Assembly: GCA_029891385.1 (NCBI GenBank)
Contig: CM057230.1
Location: forward strand, 51,625,414 to 51,689,413
Length of the DNA stretch: 64,000 nt
DNA from: Erythroxylum novogranatense
Taxonomy: Eukaryota; Streptophyta; Magnoliopsida; Malpighiales; Erythroxylaceae
Direction: 5' to 3'
Below, one piece after another: positions 40,717 through 51,783 of the stretch (its first letter is position 1; every line of letters begins with the position of its first letter). The position numbers and the translations under genes were made by a program. Under the pieces are notes generated by a model, which worked only from the letters and a program-made list of their open reading frames with translations, ran no database searches and was not told where the DNA came from.

Positions 40717-43226
40717 TTAACGATGATGGCTCGTCAGCAGTTCTGTCATCATCTTCTTCAGATCATTCATCGTCTCCTTGATCTCGTTGACTTCTCCGCA
40801 TAATCTACTGAGTTCATCTGATGAGTCAATATATGAGGAGGCTTGATCAACATTTGCTGAGGTAGGAGTGAACGGAATTGTAGTAGTATAAGCATCTGAA
40901 GTAGGAATGTATTCTTCATTAAGCTCAATGGTTGGTGGACGAATAAACGTATCAGCTTCAGGAAGATCTAAGTCAAATGGAGCAGGCAGCATCAACAACT
41001 ATCTTCCTTGCAGGGGTAATGCTTCTGCTTGAATAGACAGTGTATTAGATAAAGGTCTAATACGCAGAACTGTCTAAAAAAGGAACTCTATAAACGTCCC
41101 TGTTATTACTCTTCCTCCCACTGGACAGTCTTTTTTCTTGTCAGTATAGCTGCAGCTCGCTTCATCTTTATTCTGTGTAGAAGCGCATGCTTCATCAATT
41201 GTACGCACTTCTTCTGCTATATGATATGCGGACAGATCATCAAAAACTTCTTCAGGAAATAGCTTCGACTTCCCTTTAGTCAAATCCAAAGGATATCTTG
41301 GCTGGATATCCGGTACAACCTTTATTTCTGTGTTTTCTGTGATCGAAAAAATAGTACACGATTTGCAGGAATTTTGTAGGGTATGGCTTGGTAGCAAGAT
41401 CCTCAAAGCTTCAGAGAAAATCTTTTCATCTTCTTTCGATAATTCCCATATGTCACTATTTATTGATATAGGTTTCGGACGACCATCGTCTTCTTTATTG
41501 GTTGACTACAGATTGCAATAACAGTTCTCCTTCTGGTAACAACTTCAACCATTCTGATCTTCAGCTTATGTTTTCTCAAAAACTGATGATAGTTGTATAC
41601 CATCAGACAAGGTTCATCATTATCCGAGTCTGATTCTGCTGTTGCCTCTGGTTGTGCTTCAATAGGACTCTTCTGAACCGGGCTTTGCTCCACTGGTTCC
41701 TCCTGTTGAGCAATGGGAATTTCCTGAACTCTGTTTTGCTCAGTTTCTTTTTCTTTTTCTTTTTCTTTTTGAGCAGCATCAAAGGTTTCTTTCTTTTGAC
41801 TATCTTCCCCAGCAGTTGACACGGTCGTCTTCTAACTAATCTTCTTAGTCTTGTCTTCTGCTTCAGCTAGTCTTGAAGATTTCTATACTTGAGATTTTTC
41901 TCTCTCAGATTCTAATTTTCTCTTCTTCTCAATCTCTTGAGATTTTTTGGCTGTATCCTCTTCCAGAATAGAGACTAAAGATCTTGTTGCTCTAGGTACA
42001 CGAGATTGAGAGGATTGTTCCTGACTCTGTTCTCTGGCAATCTTCTCTTTTTGTTGCCTTAGAGTCCGAATCCTCAGTGATTTCTTCGCCTTCTTCGTAA
42101 CTCCACTTAAAAGACTTTCTCCTTGTCTTTTTGACACACCTCCTTCTGTCCTCCGAAGCTGACTTTCTTTGGTTTTAGGACTCGCCTGTTTTATCAGAGG
42201 TCTTCCTGATGTTTTTCTTAGTTCATCTGTAGGCGATCTCATACTCTGTTGAGTTCGAGAACTTGAAGCGGGAGTCTTCTTTGAAGCACGCTCCCCCTTA
42301 ATTCTTGTTTTCTTTGAAGAGTCGGCTTCTCCTTTAATCACTGTACTCAGACCCATTCGCCTTATTGTGATCGAATCAATCTTACTTTTGACCGGTACAG
42401 TCCTTCTATTTCTTTTATGTAGAAGGATTTCGGATTCCTTAAAAATCCTTGTAAGAAGCATACCGTAAGGATAGCTATTTGTATCCTTCATCCCCTTAAT
42501 CATGTAGTGAAAGATTAAGAAGGGTAAATCAATAGGGTTGCGATTCAACAAGTAGATTAAGCATTGTTCATCCAGAGTGATCACCAAATGTCTTGAACCT
42601 GCTCTGGGTAAGATGCAATTAAACAGAATTGTGTGAAGAACCCTAGCCTTCGGAATCAAACTAGAGGTCTTCCTCTCCTATGGGTCATTGGCTCCATATA
42701 ATTATCTTCTGACATCTTCTTCTTTCATACCAACCTGGGACATCCAACCGGCCTTTGTAGACAGGGTCTCACCAACCGATGGACAATCAGTTACCTTCCT
42801 TATCAGCTCCTTAGTCACGACAACAGATATACCATCTACTGAAGATATGATAGTGTTGTCTACAAGTTGAGCATTCTTCCAGAAATTGAATACCTCATTG
42901 GTGTATACTGGTTCTCGTACCTAGAAGAAATTTCTCCAACCAACTCTTACAATCTCTGGTTCTACGTCCATACCATCATTCCTCAATGACTCAAAATCCA
43001 CATGCCTTCTGAAAATCATAGCTGCCTCCATTGTTTCAGAACGAAAACTGTTTCTGGTAAGCTTTTCGTCTAGGGTAGGATGATTGAGAGAATTTTGAAA
43101 GCAAGATGAACCGTCTAGAGATGAAAGTAACCGCAATGATTTCAACTTCAGACTACTTGAAGGGTCTAGTCTGGTGTGTTCTAGAATCATTAAGATCCTT
43201 GAGATTATCAGATTTTTTCCCTCCAA
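40717..43226 (-). pseudogene. Extra ORF downstream of pol (Sirevirus env-like/aORF class)
   Basis: A series of minus-strand frames (43226-42921, 42659-41883, 41822-41460, 41406-41074, 40998-40717) forms one broken gene of about 800 codons. The N-terminal part (FRRHVDFESLRNDG, CILPRAGSRHLVITLDEQ, FLIFHYMIKGMKD) resembles the putative plant transposon protein domain found after pol in some LTR elements. The middle is Lys/Ser/Glu-rich and low-complexity. The end (LSRLCGEVNEIKETMNDLKK) is predicted coiled coil. There is no clear signal peptide or transmembrane segment, so the label env-like is positional. Function unknown. It has several stops and frameshifts. Confidence 0.6.
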
Positions 43227-43294
43227 AACTTCCTTGACAGAGAAGTTACCAGCTGTAACTCACTGTATCTGACGTCGTTAGTTTTGACGTTACT

Positions 43295-44917
43295 TTAGCC
43301 TGACTGTTTGCTTAACATAACCATGTTAAGGTTGCGTCTGATCTTCTGGAACCGTTCTTCACTCAATGGTTTGGTGAAGATGTCTGCCCACTGATGCTCT
43401 GTTTTGATGAACTGTAGACGCACCACCTTCCTCTGAACATAGTATCTCAGGAAATGATGTCTAACTTCGATGTGCTTCACTCTAGAATGCTGAATCGGAT
43501 TCTTTCACATATTAATTATGCTGGTGTTGTCGCAGTAGATTGGAATCTCCTCTTCTCGAACTGAATAGTCTTCAAGTTGATATTTGATCCATAACGTCTA
43601 TGAATAGCAACTTGCGGCAGACATATACTCTACTTCGGCGGTTGATAGAGGGATTGAGCTTTGTCTCTTGCTTGACCAGGAAACTAGGTTTGCGCCAAGA
43701 AAGTGACATCCTCCACTTGTGCTCTTTCTTTCGATTCTATCTCCGACATAGTCCTCATCGCAGCATCCGATTAACCTGAAATCTTTACCTTTCTCAAACA
43801 TTAAGCAAAGATCAGTAATACCTGTAAGATATCTTATAATTCTTTTAACAGTGATAAAATGAGACTCTCTAGGATCGGCCTGAAATCTTGCACACAAGCA
43901 TACATTGAACAAAATATCAGGTCTACTTGCTGTAAGATACAGTAAAGAACCGATCATCCCTCTATACAGGGTTTGATCCACCTTCTTACCAAGTTCATCT
44001 TTGGACAAAAGGTTTGAAGGGTGCATCGGGGTCGCCATAGGCTTCACATTATTCATATCAAATTTGGACAACAGTTCTTTCACATACTTTTGTTGATGAA
44101 TGAAGATTTTCTCTTCGGTTTTCTTAACTTGCAACCTAAGAAAGAACTTTAATTCACCCATCATGCTCATTTCAAACTCTTTCTTCATTAGACTCTCAAA
44201 CTTCATGCATAACTTGTTTGAAGTAGCACCAAAAATGATATCATCAACGTAAATCTGAACTAAAATAAAATCATTCTGAAAGTTTTTCCTAAAGAGCGTC
44301 TTATCGACTTGACCTCTACTGAAACCATTTTCTAAAAGAAAAGTACTCAGATGATCATACCAAGCTCTAGGAGCTTGCTTCAGGCCGTATAAGGCTTTGT
44401 GAAGTCTATAGACATGGTCTGGATTCTTAACATCCTCGAAACTAGGTGGTTGCTTAACATACACCTCTTCGTCTATAAAACCATTCAGAAAGGCACTCTT
44501 CACATCCATCTGTAACAGCTTTATATTATGACAAACTGCATATTCCAGCAATATCCTAATGGCTTCAAGTCTTGCGACTGGAGCATACGTCTCATTATAG
44601 TCTATTCCTTCTTGCTGATTATAGCCTTGTGCTACTAATCTAGCCTTATTTCGACTCACTTTTCCTGATTCGTCTAACTTATTCTTAAAGACTCATCTGG
44701 TTCCTATGATGGATTTCTTAGGGGGTTTCGGAACTAAGGACCACACATTATTCCTAGTAAATTGATTCAGCTCCTCTTGCATGGCTAACACCCAAGCTTC
44801 GTCTTGAAGAGCTTCCTCAACCTTCTTAGGCTCTATTTCAGAAATAAAAACCACATTAGCTTCTCTTCTGAATCTGGACCTTGTCCTAACTCCTTCTAAG
44901 GTCTCTCCGATAATCAA
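43295..44917 (-). pseudogene. Sirevirus-like reverse transcriptase and RNase H
   Basis: The largest frame (44659-43598, 353 codons) holds KARLVAQGYNQQEGIDYNET, QMDVKSAFLNGFIDEEVYVK, LYGLKQAPRAWYD, catalytic YVDDIIFGAT and STAEVEYMSAASC (family consensus AEAEY). 43480-43295 ends with IKTEHQWADIFTKPLSEERF. The upstream frame 44917-44693 has the RT N-terminus (VEEALQDEAWVLAMQEELNQ). Only a few breaks occur, so this element is younger than the Copia at 4284-20943. Confidence 0.92.
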
Positions 44918-44920
44918 CTC

Positions 44921-45990
44921 TTATGGATGAGAACTTTTATATTTCCAGTCTCTATTCAATCCGATAGTTTCTGAAATATCTTGAACTTTGTCTACATGTG
45001 TTCCTGATGATGGAGTTTCTGTTCTATCATCTGAGTTCTTTGAAGGACCTTCACTCTCCATGTCATCTTCCTTATGGGGTTGGGAACTATCATCAAACTT
45101 GACATGGATGGTCTCTTCAACTGTCTTTGAAGTAAGGTTGTACACCCGAAATGCCTTAGACGATGATGAGTAGCCTAGAAAGATTCCTGGATAGGTCTTT
45201 AAATAGAATTTATCCAACAGTTCCTTTGTATTCAGAATAGAGCATTTGCACCCAAATGGATGAAAGTAAGATATGTTTGGTCTTCTTCCATTCCATAACT
45301 CGTAAGGAGTCTTCTTCAGCATTGGTTGCAACATAATTCTATTCTGAATATAGCATGCTGTGTTCGCAGCTTCTGTCCAGAAGTACTTAGGAAGATTCAT
45401 CTCACACAGCATGATCCTTACCATCTCTTGAATCGTCCTGTTCTTCCTTTCAACAACTCCATTCTGTTGAGGAGTCCTAGGAGCAAAAAAATTGTGGGAA
45501 ATTTCATTCTCTTCACAGAATAATCTAAACTTCTCATTCTCAAACTCTCCACCATGGTCACTCCTGATACTGGCTATAGACATTCCTTTTTCATTCTGTA
45601 ACTTTCTGGATGAGGTCCTAAAGTACTTAAAAGATTCATCTTTGTGTGATAAAAACAATATCCAACAAAATCGAGCAAAGTCATTAACAATAACAAGTCC
45701 ATATTTCTTTCCGCCAAGACTTATTGTCCTTGTTGGACCAAATAAATCCATATGTAACAATTCTAAAGGTCTAAATGATGTTACAAAATTTTTAGAAGAA
45801 AAAAAGGTTTTAACTTGTTTTCCTTTCAAACAGTTTTCACAGAAGAACTCTTTGTCAAAACTTATCAAATCATGTTTTGCCAACTTTGAAATATGTTTAA
45901 AAGAGACATGACCTAGCTTTTTATGCCAGATTAGTCTTTCTTCTTCGGAAGATAGAAAACATAAAATATTTTGGCTTTGAAAATCTTCTA
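44921..45990 (-). pseudogene. Sirevirus-like pre-integrase and integrase
   Basis: The 320-codon frame 45883-44921 contains CENCLKGKQVKTFF (zinc-binding end), HMDLFGPTRTISLGGKKYGL, SIRSDHGGEFENEKF and FFAPRTPQQNGVVERKNRTI. The D, D, E catalytic residues are all present. The HHCC start (RLIWHKKLGH) lies upstream near 45930. The C-terminal FHPFGCKCSILN and KTYPGIFLGYS regions are intact. Frames just upstream are broken. Confidence 0.92.
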
Positions 45991-45999
45991 AATCAATTT

Positions 46000-46330
46000 T
46001 GTAAAGATTGTTTCTTCTCTTGGCAGAGAAAAGTATAGACCCATCTTTGTTTCGACTTCAAAAGATTTTGATTGAATGTGATGTGAAACCGAATCACACA
46101 ATTGACCGACGCTAATCAAGTTATGCTTGGACCATCAACAAGCAAGACATTATTTATGCATGCAAAGGAATCTTTACCTATTTTACCGATTCCAATAATC
46201 TTGCCCTGCTGGTTGTCTCCGAAAGTTACTGATCCTCCCTTCTTATACTGAAGGTCTAGGAACATAGACCTTCTTCCCGTCATATGTCGCGAGTATTCAC
46301 TGTCTAAATACCAATGGTGCTTGCCGTATT
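46000..46330 (-). pseudogene. Sirevirus-like aspartic protease with altered active site
   Basis: The minus strand near 46318-46278 reads WYLDSEYSRHMTG, where the family has WYLDSGCSRHMTG. The catalytic DSG is DSE, which should abolish activity. GSVTFGDNQQGKIIGIGKIG follows, as in the family, then stops. Confidence 0.75.
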
Positions 46331-47150
46331 TTCCAAGGAAAGATATCTGCAGGAGAAATTATTTTATTTTTTGGTACCCAAATTTTCTTGGGTCCTCTAT
46401 GGTTAGTAGTATGCATATGATGAGTTTTTTGATGCATATAACTAGAACGTTGATTAAAATGATATCTATTATGGTTTCTCTTTTGGAAGAAAGGTTTTTT
46501 ATGAGACTGAGTCTTGTTACCTGTAAACCCTAATCCGGTTTTATCACTCGGATGTTTACATTTTTCAAGCATCTCATTCATTTTCGTAGTGCTCTCTGTG
46601 AAAGTAGCTAAATCAGCTGACAAATTCTTAATTCTTAGTTTAAGCTGATTGATCTCTTCTGATATGTCTACAACTTTATTCTTTTCTTCTAATTGCATTT
46701 TCAAACAAATATTTTCTCTCTCTATTTCTTCCATATGTCTAATTTTTTCTGCATACTTTTTCTTTAACAGTTTGTACTGTTTCAGAATAGCATGAGAATC
46801 TTCTAATAATTCTGAGTAGGCATCATGCAAATTATCGTAGTCAGATTTTACCTCCTCATCACTATCTTCCTCGGCCATCAGGCAGATGTTTACATGTTCG
46901 ATCGATTGAACTCAGATTCGATTCTCGATGAATCTAAGTCCTCCCATGTTGCCATCATGCTTTTCTTGCCTTCTCTACTCTTCTTTGGTTTCTTCTTTAG
47001 AGTCGGACATTCGGACTTGTAGTGTCCAGGCTGATTGCACTCGTAGCAAATGACAGATGACTTTTCTGGTTTGGCTTCATCTTTGCCATTCTTCTTGAAA
47101 ATTTGATTCCCTTTGGACTTCTTCTTCCACATGCGTCTTATCGTCATTCA
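46297..47150 (-). pseudogene. Sirevirus-like gag C-terminal part with zinc knuckle
   Basis: 47147-46890 contains CYECNQPGHYKSEC, an intact CX2CX4HX4C knuckle between basic stretches. 46878-46297 is mostly predicted coiled coil (EKIRHMEEIERENICLKMQL) followed by a His/Arg-rich region, typical of Sirevirus gag. The gag N-terminal half is absent: the sequence changes to non-coding gypsy leader at about 47157. Confidence 0.85.
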
Positions 47151-47156
47151 TAATCT

Positions 47157-47969
47157 CACTTTTTTTCAATTAGTCATCATAAGCACTTTCATTTCTTATT
47201 CTAACTCAATAGGATTTTAAACTACAAAAATTTCGGCTAGCAATTATCCATTAACTCATCAATTGCAGCTTAACATTTTCACTTGCCATGGGGCTCTCAT
47301 AATCAGGTGTGCATAATCAGGTGTGCATTCACATAGGCAAATCAACTGAACCTTGATAACTTTTTCATCTACCATTTTCATTGTCTTACATTTCAATCTA
47401 CATACCCATGTACGCTCACACTCAAATCTATAGCATAACTATGTAATCATTCTAAAGTTTCCACTTAACATATTTTGACTCCAAAGCATATGTCATTACT
47501 TATAACTCTTGTCACAGTAATCAGACCCAATTGTAACTTATTTTCATCCACTTTATGCACTTGAAATCTTGCAAGTTCTAACACATCTCTATTTTCCTCT
47601 ATTAATCCACAATTCTATATTTATATATATTCCACATTTAAGGATATACCACATTATAACTCCAATATTGCGTTTCACAATATATTCACCAATACCAATA
47701 CACTAAATTTTCATTTGTCTAATCGAATCATACACTTTTCCTTATTCCACAACATTTACAACTTCCTCTTATCACATTCTAACACATTATCATTTCCTCA
47801 CTATTTCTAACCGCTTAAACGACTGAGACATACTCATGCACATGACTCATATGATAGACTGGGGATCAGTTGTCACTATCTGCCGTGACATAACCTAAAT
47901 GCATGTACTTGACACAGTTTTCTCAGAATGCCCATGTAAGATTGTACTTCTGGGCTCTGATACTACAAA
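47157..47969 (-). mobile_element. Gypsy leader region and PBS of a truncated family-A element
   Basis: The minus-strand sequence TTTGTAGTATCAGAGCCC at 47952-47969 starts right after the LTR. TAGTATCAGAGCC differs from the initiator-tRNA PBS TGGTATCAGAGCC by one base in the core. The next 800 bases are non-coding leader with a small direct duplication (ATAATCAGGTGTGC, twice, about 47302-47325). The element ends where the Sirevirus gag begins, so everything downstream of the leader is lost. Confidence 0.7.
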
Positions 47970-49062
47970 TGTAGCACCCCACTCCCGCGAGACCTGAACC
48001 CGATATCGAGGGTGATATCCAAGCCCGCGTCCCGCGAGGGTGGCGTACTAGGGCAATCAAATGCAATTCAAAAACTCGGTATGACATTCTTATTTCCATA
48101 ATCAATTCACAATACAATATTAATCAGTTGGGGCCCTCTATAAGAACAGTACAACTCAGCGAAAATACAAATCATAATGGCTCAAATGCAGACATGGGAC
48201 TGATCCCGACCTGAACTCTGACTTGCTTGCTGTAATCATACTCCCGTTTGTATAATGGGGTACTCGCCAAATCCTGAAAAATAATTGCAATGTTGGGTGA
48301 GTTTGTGAACTCAGTGAGAAACCATCATCGATGGTTCACCCAACTCATGCATATACATATACATTACCAAATCTTACAAATCGCAGGATCATACAACTCA
48401 TATGCGTTAACATTTCACAAATCACACCCAATTATTCATATATAGATATGCAATGCACATGTGACTCTTTTCAGTTTATTACATTGTTGTGATCGTGCGC
48501 CTGAGCTCATTTTTCATTGAACCAGAGGTCCTGTACATTGAGCTTAAAGCTCTCATATACGTTGGGCGTGATATGCCCTGATAATCCCAAAGGATTCGCA
48601 CAATGCGCTGAGCCCGTGGTTACAATACGTTGGGCTCGAATGCCCGATACAATGAGCCTGTGGTATCCGAGCACTGCGTGGGAGAGCCCTCAGGGTATGC
48701 ACCACCTCAGGGGGCAAGCGATACCACATCATTACGTTGGCTGCTCCGGTCACAACTGCCTTTATCTGATCATACCTTTATGCATGAATGCACATGTATC
48801 CATTCACATTAAATGAAAACCAATTCCATTCCTTCGGACCTTTGGTCCGGTATTTCAATCATATACATTTACACTCTATTTCATTTACCCATTCATGGCC
48901 ATATACACACAATAGCACTTCAATATCACATATTCAATATTTCGAACACCCATGGTTCGAAATCAATCAAATCAAACACACATATATCCATCCCTCTCTG
49001 CATGTCATTAATGCATTTAATATTAAACACGTAAAGGCTGAGGAACCAACTAGGTTACTCAC

Positions 49063-49125
49063 CTGAACTTCCTAGCTATTGCCTGGAAGCTCCAGCACTG
49101 TCCGTGGATTATCGATCCATCGGCT
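49063..49125 (-). other. Exon-like segment in LTR leader (family A copy 3)
   Basis: A 63-base block with acceptor GATAG upstream and donor GTGAGTAACC downstream on the minus strand. It is homologous to the 67-base block at 23307-23373. Confidence 0.5.
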
Positions 49126-49712
49126 CTATCACAATCAATTAATTTCATTCATTACAAAATGCACAGTCAAAATAATTAATGATGCACATGCCTTGAATAA
49201 AAGATGTACTATGCCTATTCATAATTTTCTCGGTACCGTTTCCCATTTTTCACTTTTTTTGACCACATCTAATTTCCCACTTATTTGCTCAAAAATAACT
49301 CACTTCCAATTTCATAGCATGTTATAGAACTCCATCAATTTCAATTCTAATATTCAGTCGATTTATCAAATCATATTTGTCAGGGTATTACCTCAAAATC
49401 AATAGCACTGTTCTCTAGGTCGAATTCAGCCTTTATGCTCAGTTCTAAAATTCCCAATAACATTGAATTCACTTTCAAAGTCTCACATTATACCCCAATT
49501 ACTCAAAACAATTCTTAGGATGCAATACCATCATATTTCTTAGCTTTCTTTCACTAATTGAGTTCACAAAAATCTAAATTCAACCTCTCATTTTTTTTCC
49601 TCAATTGTAGACCTCTTTTTCTAGATCACAACGAATCAAACCTCACCTCAATTGGAGGTCTACACCAAAAGTTATGCCTCAAAAACCAAATCAATTCATT
49701 TCAGAAAAGGCC

Positions 49713-49880
49713 TCTCGTCGCAACGTATGGACGTTCGTCGCGATGCATAACTTTCCTTGTCGCGACGTCCAAACTATCGCTCGTCGCGACATGCACTCGT
49801 TGCGATGCCTAAGCTCGCCGCGGCGTATGCTCGTCGCGACGCGCCATTAATTCCTTCGTCGCGACGTGCTCACGCAGGGT
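49713..49880. repeat. CGTCGCGACG palindrome array (family A copy 3)
   Basis: Several exact or one-base variants of GTCGCGAC words (TCGTCGCGACG, TTGTCGCGACGTCC, TCGTTGCGATGCC) lie within the presumed leader intron 50016-49126. Many variants are C-to-T or G-to-A at CpG. Confidence 0.8.
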
Positions 49881-50270
49881 CGTCTTCTCCGATCGATTTT
49901 TCGAGCTTTCTCTCTCTAAAACCCAGTATTAATTACTCTAAACTACACAATCTTTCATATTTAACCCCATGAATGCATTGAACACAATAAATAACAACAT
50001 TAAATGATATACTTACCAAATCAAACTCAAAACCTTCGAATATCAGAAAATCCCTAAACCTTTAACACCAACGGTTTAGCTCCCAAAGCCATACCAAACA
50101 TCATCTTCCTTAGGGTTTAGGCTGGGATTTGCACAAGGAAGAAGAAGCAAATAACAAGCCAACGATCAATAGCACAAGGAGGAAGAACGGGGGATCAATC
50201 GATAGAGGAGAATCGTGCCCTAGGGAGGAGAAATCCATTTTCTTTTCCTTTCTTCCCTTTTCAAACGTAG

Positions 50271-50274
<4 letters not shown>

Positions 50275-50302
<28 letters not shown>
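50275..50302. repeat. (TA)n microsatellite at the LTR promoter position
   Basis: About 14 TA units lie where copies 2 and 4 have a TATA box, directly upstream (minus strand) of the pyrimidine/purine-rich start region. Confidence 0.8.
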
Positions 50303-50307
<5 letters not shown>

Positions 50308-50848
50308 ACTTTTCATTTTCCTCCCAAAACATTTAAATCTCTTTCTCTAATCAGTTTTATTTCCAGTCCAATTCATCTCCACATCTCAATGACTCCACAT
50401 AATAATTTCTAAAATCATAACTCAAACTTTCCCATTGCCATAAAACAATTATTTCGATCATATTCAATCAATCAGTCCACCACTCGGAGAATTTTCGGTC
50501 CGGACATTTTCTCCTAATTATTCCAGAAACTTTTCCTAAAGTTCACTGTCACTTTGCGATCACTCTAGTACAGTTCCCACTAAATATTCAAACTCAATTA
50601 GTCCTAATTTTTCAATAAATCACAATCAAATCTAATATCTCATAATTTCGCACTTCAAATCATATTCACATATTCACAATCAAAAGTCGAGAAATGTCAT
50701 GAATGCATGTACCTATATGCGCATGTGCAAAAGACTCATGGCCTCCAAAATTAGAGGTCAACAAGATGCTCAGTCAATATTATGCGATAATATCCTATCC
50801 CGCCTCAATCTACCAATATGACCTTCCCATCGGTGACGGGATGTTACA

Positions 50849-51128
50849 CTCGAACTGACTCCTTCGTCTTCTTTTTCAATTCTGCATCTTCTTTTCTTCG
50901 TTTGTATTTTATCATCTATGTCTCTGCGTCTGCGTCTGCTTTTATTATTTCGCATCTTCATCTGCTTTACTATTCGCATCTGCGTCTACGTCTGCTTTTA
51001 CTTAGCGTCTGCGTCTCTTCGTCTGTGTTCTTTCGTCTGTTTGACTTCGTCTGTTTTGCTTTTCTTTTTATTGATTGTCTTTGTTATACATCAAAATCAT
51101 ATCTAAGTAAAGTCGTTTGGACTTAACA
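50849..51128 (-). repeat. Sirevirus-like 5' LTR, remaining 280 bp
   Basis: This matches about 40145-40476 of the 3' LTR but lacks part of the TTCGTCTG minisatellite and all sequence toward the PBS, which was replaced by the gypsy fragment. It ends at the AGTCG target duplication. Confidence 0.9.
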
Positions 51129-51773
51129 AGTCGGGAAATGTTCTGAACATAGTTCAGTATTTTGAGAAATTCACGGTCAGTGGTGATCTGATTGAGTGAT
51201 TCTTGAGACAAAATGAAATTAAGACATAGGGATACAAGTCATATGAAGGAATTAAATTTTAACTTAGCCCCTAAGACTTTCAATTTCTGAATTGAATTTC
51301 GGATTAGTGTTCAATCTTGGATTAGGAACATCTGAAAGTATTTTGGCCATAATTGTTGCTCCAGTTATCCAAATGAGGTGGTTCTTGATTTGGATTAAAC
51401 TAGAGAAATAGGGGTACAATTGTTATGAAGAAATCGAGTTTCAATTTAGCCTTTAAGAATATCAAGTTTTGGATGGAAATAAAGTGTTGGAAAATGTTTT
51501 AGAAAAATGACAGTCTGAAATGTTTGGACTATAACTTTTGATGTAGAGCACCAAATTAAATAATTTTGGTGGCATTATGAAATTAAGACAATGATGAACA
51601 TTTCTCTAGAAGGAAGTTTTAGCAAGTTCGTTAAATTTGATGTGAGAAAAATGTCCTAAAGTAAGCATAAATTGAAATAAAGTTCAGGGGCAATTTTGAA
51701 AGATCACTTAAAGGGTTTAGGTTTCAAGGCTTTTAAGTGAGGGCATTTTGGTCTTTTGGCATACATTAAAGAG

Positions 51774-51783
51774 TATATAAGAG
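51774..51783 (+). promoter_or_regulatory. TATA box of LTR C
   Basis: TATATAAGAG is followed by GTCACGAAATTAGGGAG and a purine-rich region. It is a plausible LTR promoter and sets the orientation of LTR C. Confidence 0.55.

Larger units (their letters stand above)
47970..50848 (-). repeat. Family-A LTR copy 3 (5' LTR of a truncated gypsy element)
   Basis: A 2,879-bp LTR between TGTAGCACCCC and GGATGTTACA, minus-oriented. Unlike copies 1, 2 and 4 it is followed by a PBS rather than a target duplication, so it is the 5' LTR of a once longer element. Outside its 5' end lies the Sirevirus 5' LTR at CTCGAACTGAC. It carries the double stem-loop (48292-48346), the exon-like block (49063-49125), the CGTCGCGACG array (49713-49880) and a TA microsatellite at the TATA position (about 50275-50302). 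Confidence 0.88.
39502..51128 (-). mobile_element. Sirevirus-like Ty1/Copia element with extra 3' ORF, gag end replaced by a gypsy fragment
   Basis: The 3' LTR is 39502-40476 and the surviving outer part of the 5' LTR is 50849-51128. The 5-bp duplication AGTCG flanks the element (39497-39501, 51129-51133). On the minus strand it has gag knuckle, protease, integrase, RT/RNase H, then an extra ORF of about 2.5 kb before the PPT, an arrangement known for SIRE/Maximus Copia. The rest of the 5' LTR, the PBS and the gag N-terminus are missing. In their place lies a gypsy leader plus LTR (about 47157-50848). Confidence 0.88.

Noticed and set aside
47953..47965. PBS belonging to the Sirevirus-like Copia
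   Set aside because: It adjoins the gypsy LTR end (TGTAGCACCCC on +) and not the Copia LTR, so it belongs to the gypsy fragment.
48788..49066. 92-codon His-rich ORF
   Set aside because: It is within family-A LTR copy 3, antisense to its transcription, with low-complexity composition and no conservation in sister LTRs.
49757..49972. ORF over the CGTCGCGACG array
   Set aside because: An Arg/Ala-rich translation is a by-product of the CpG-rich palindromes. It is not open in the other copies.
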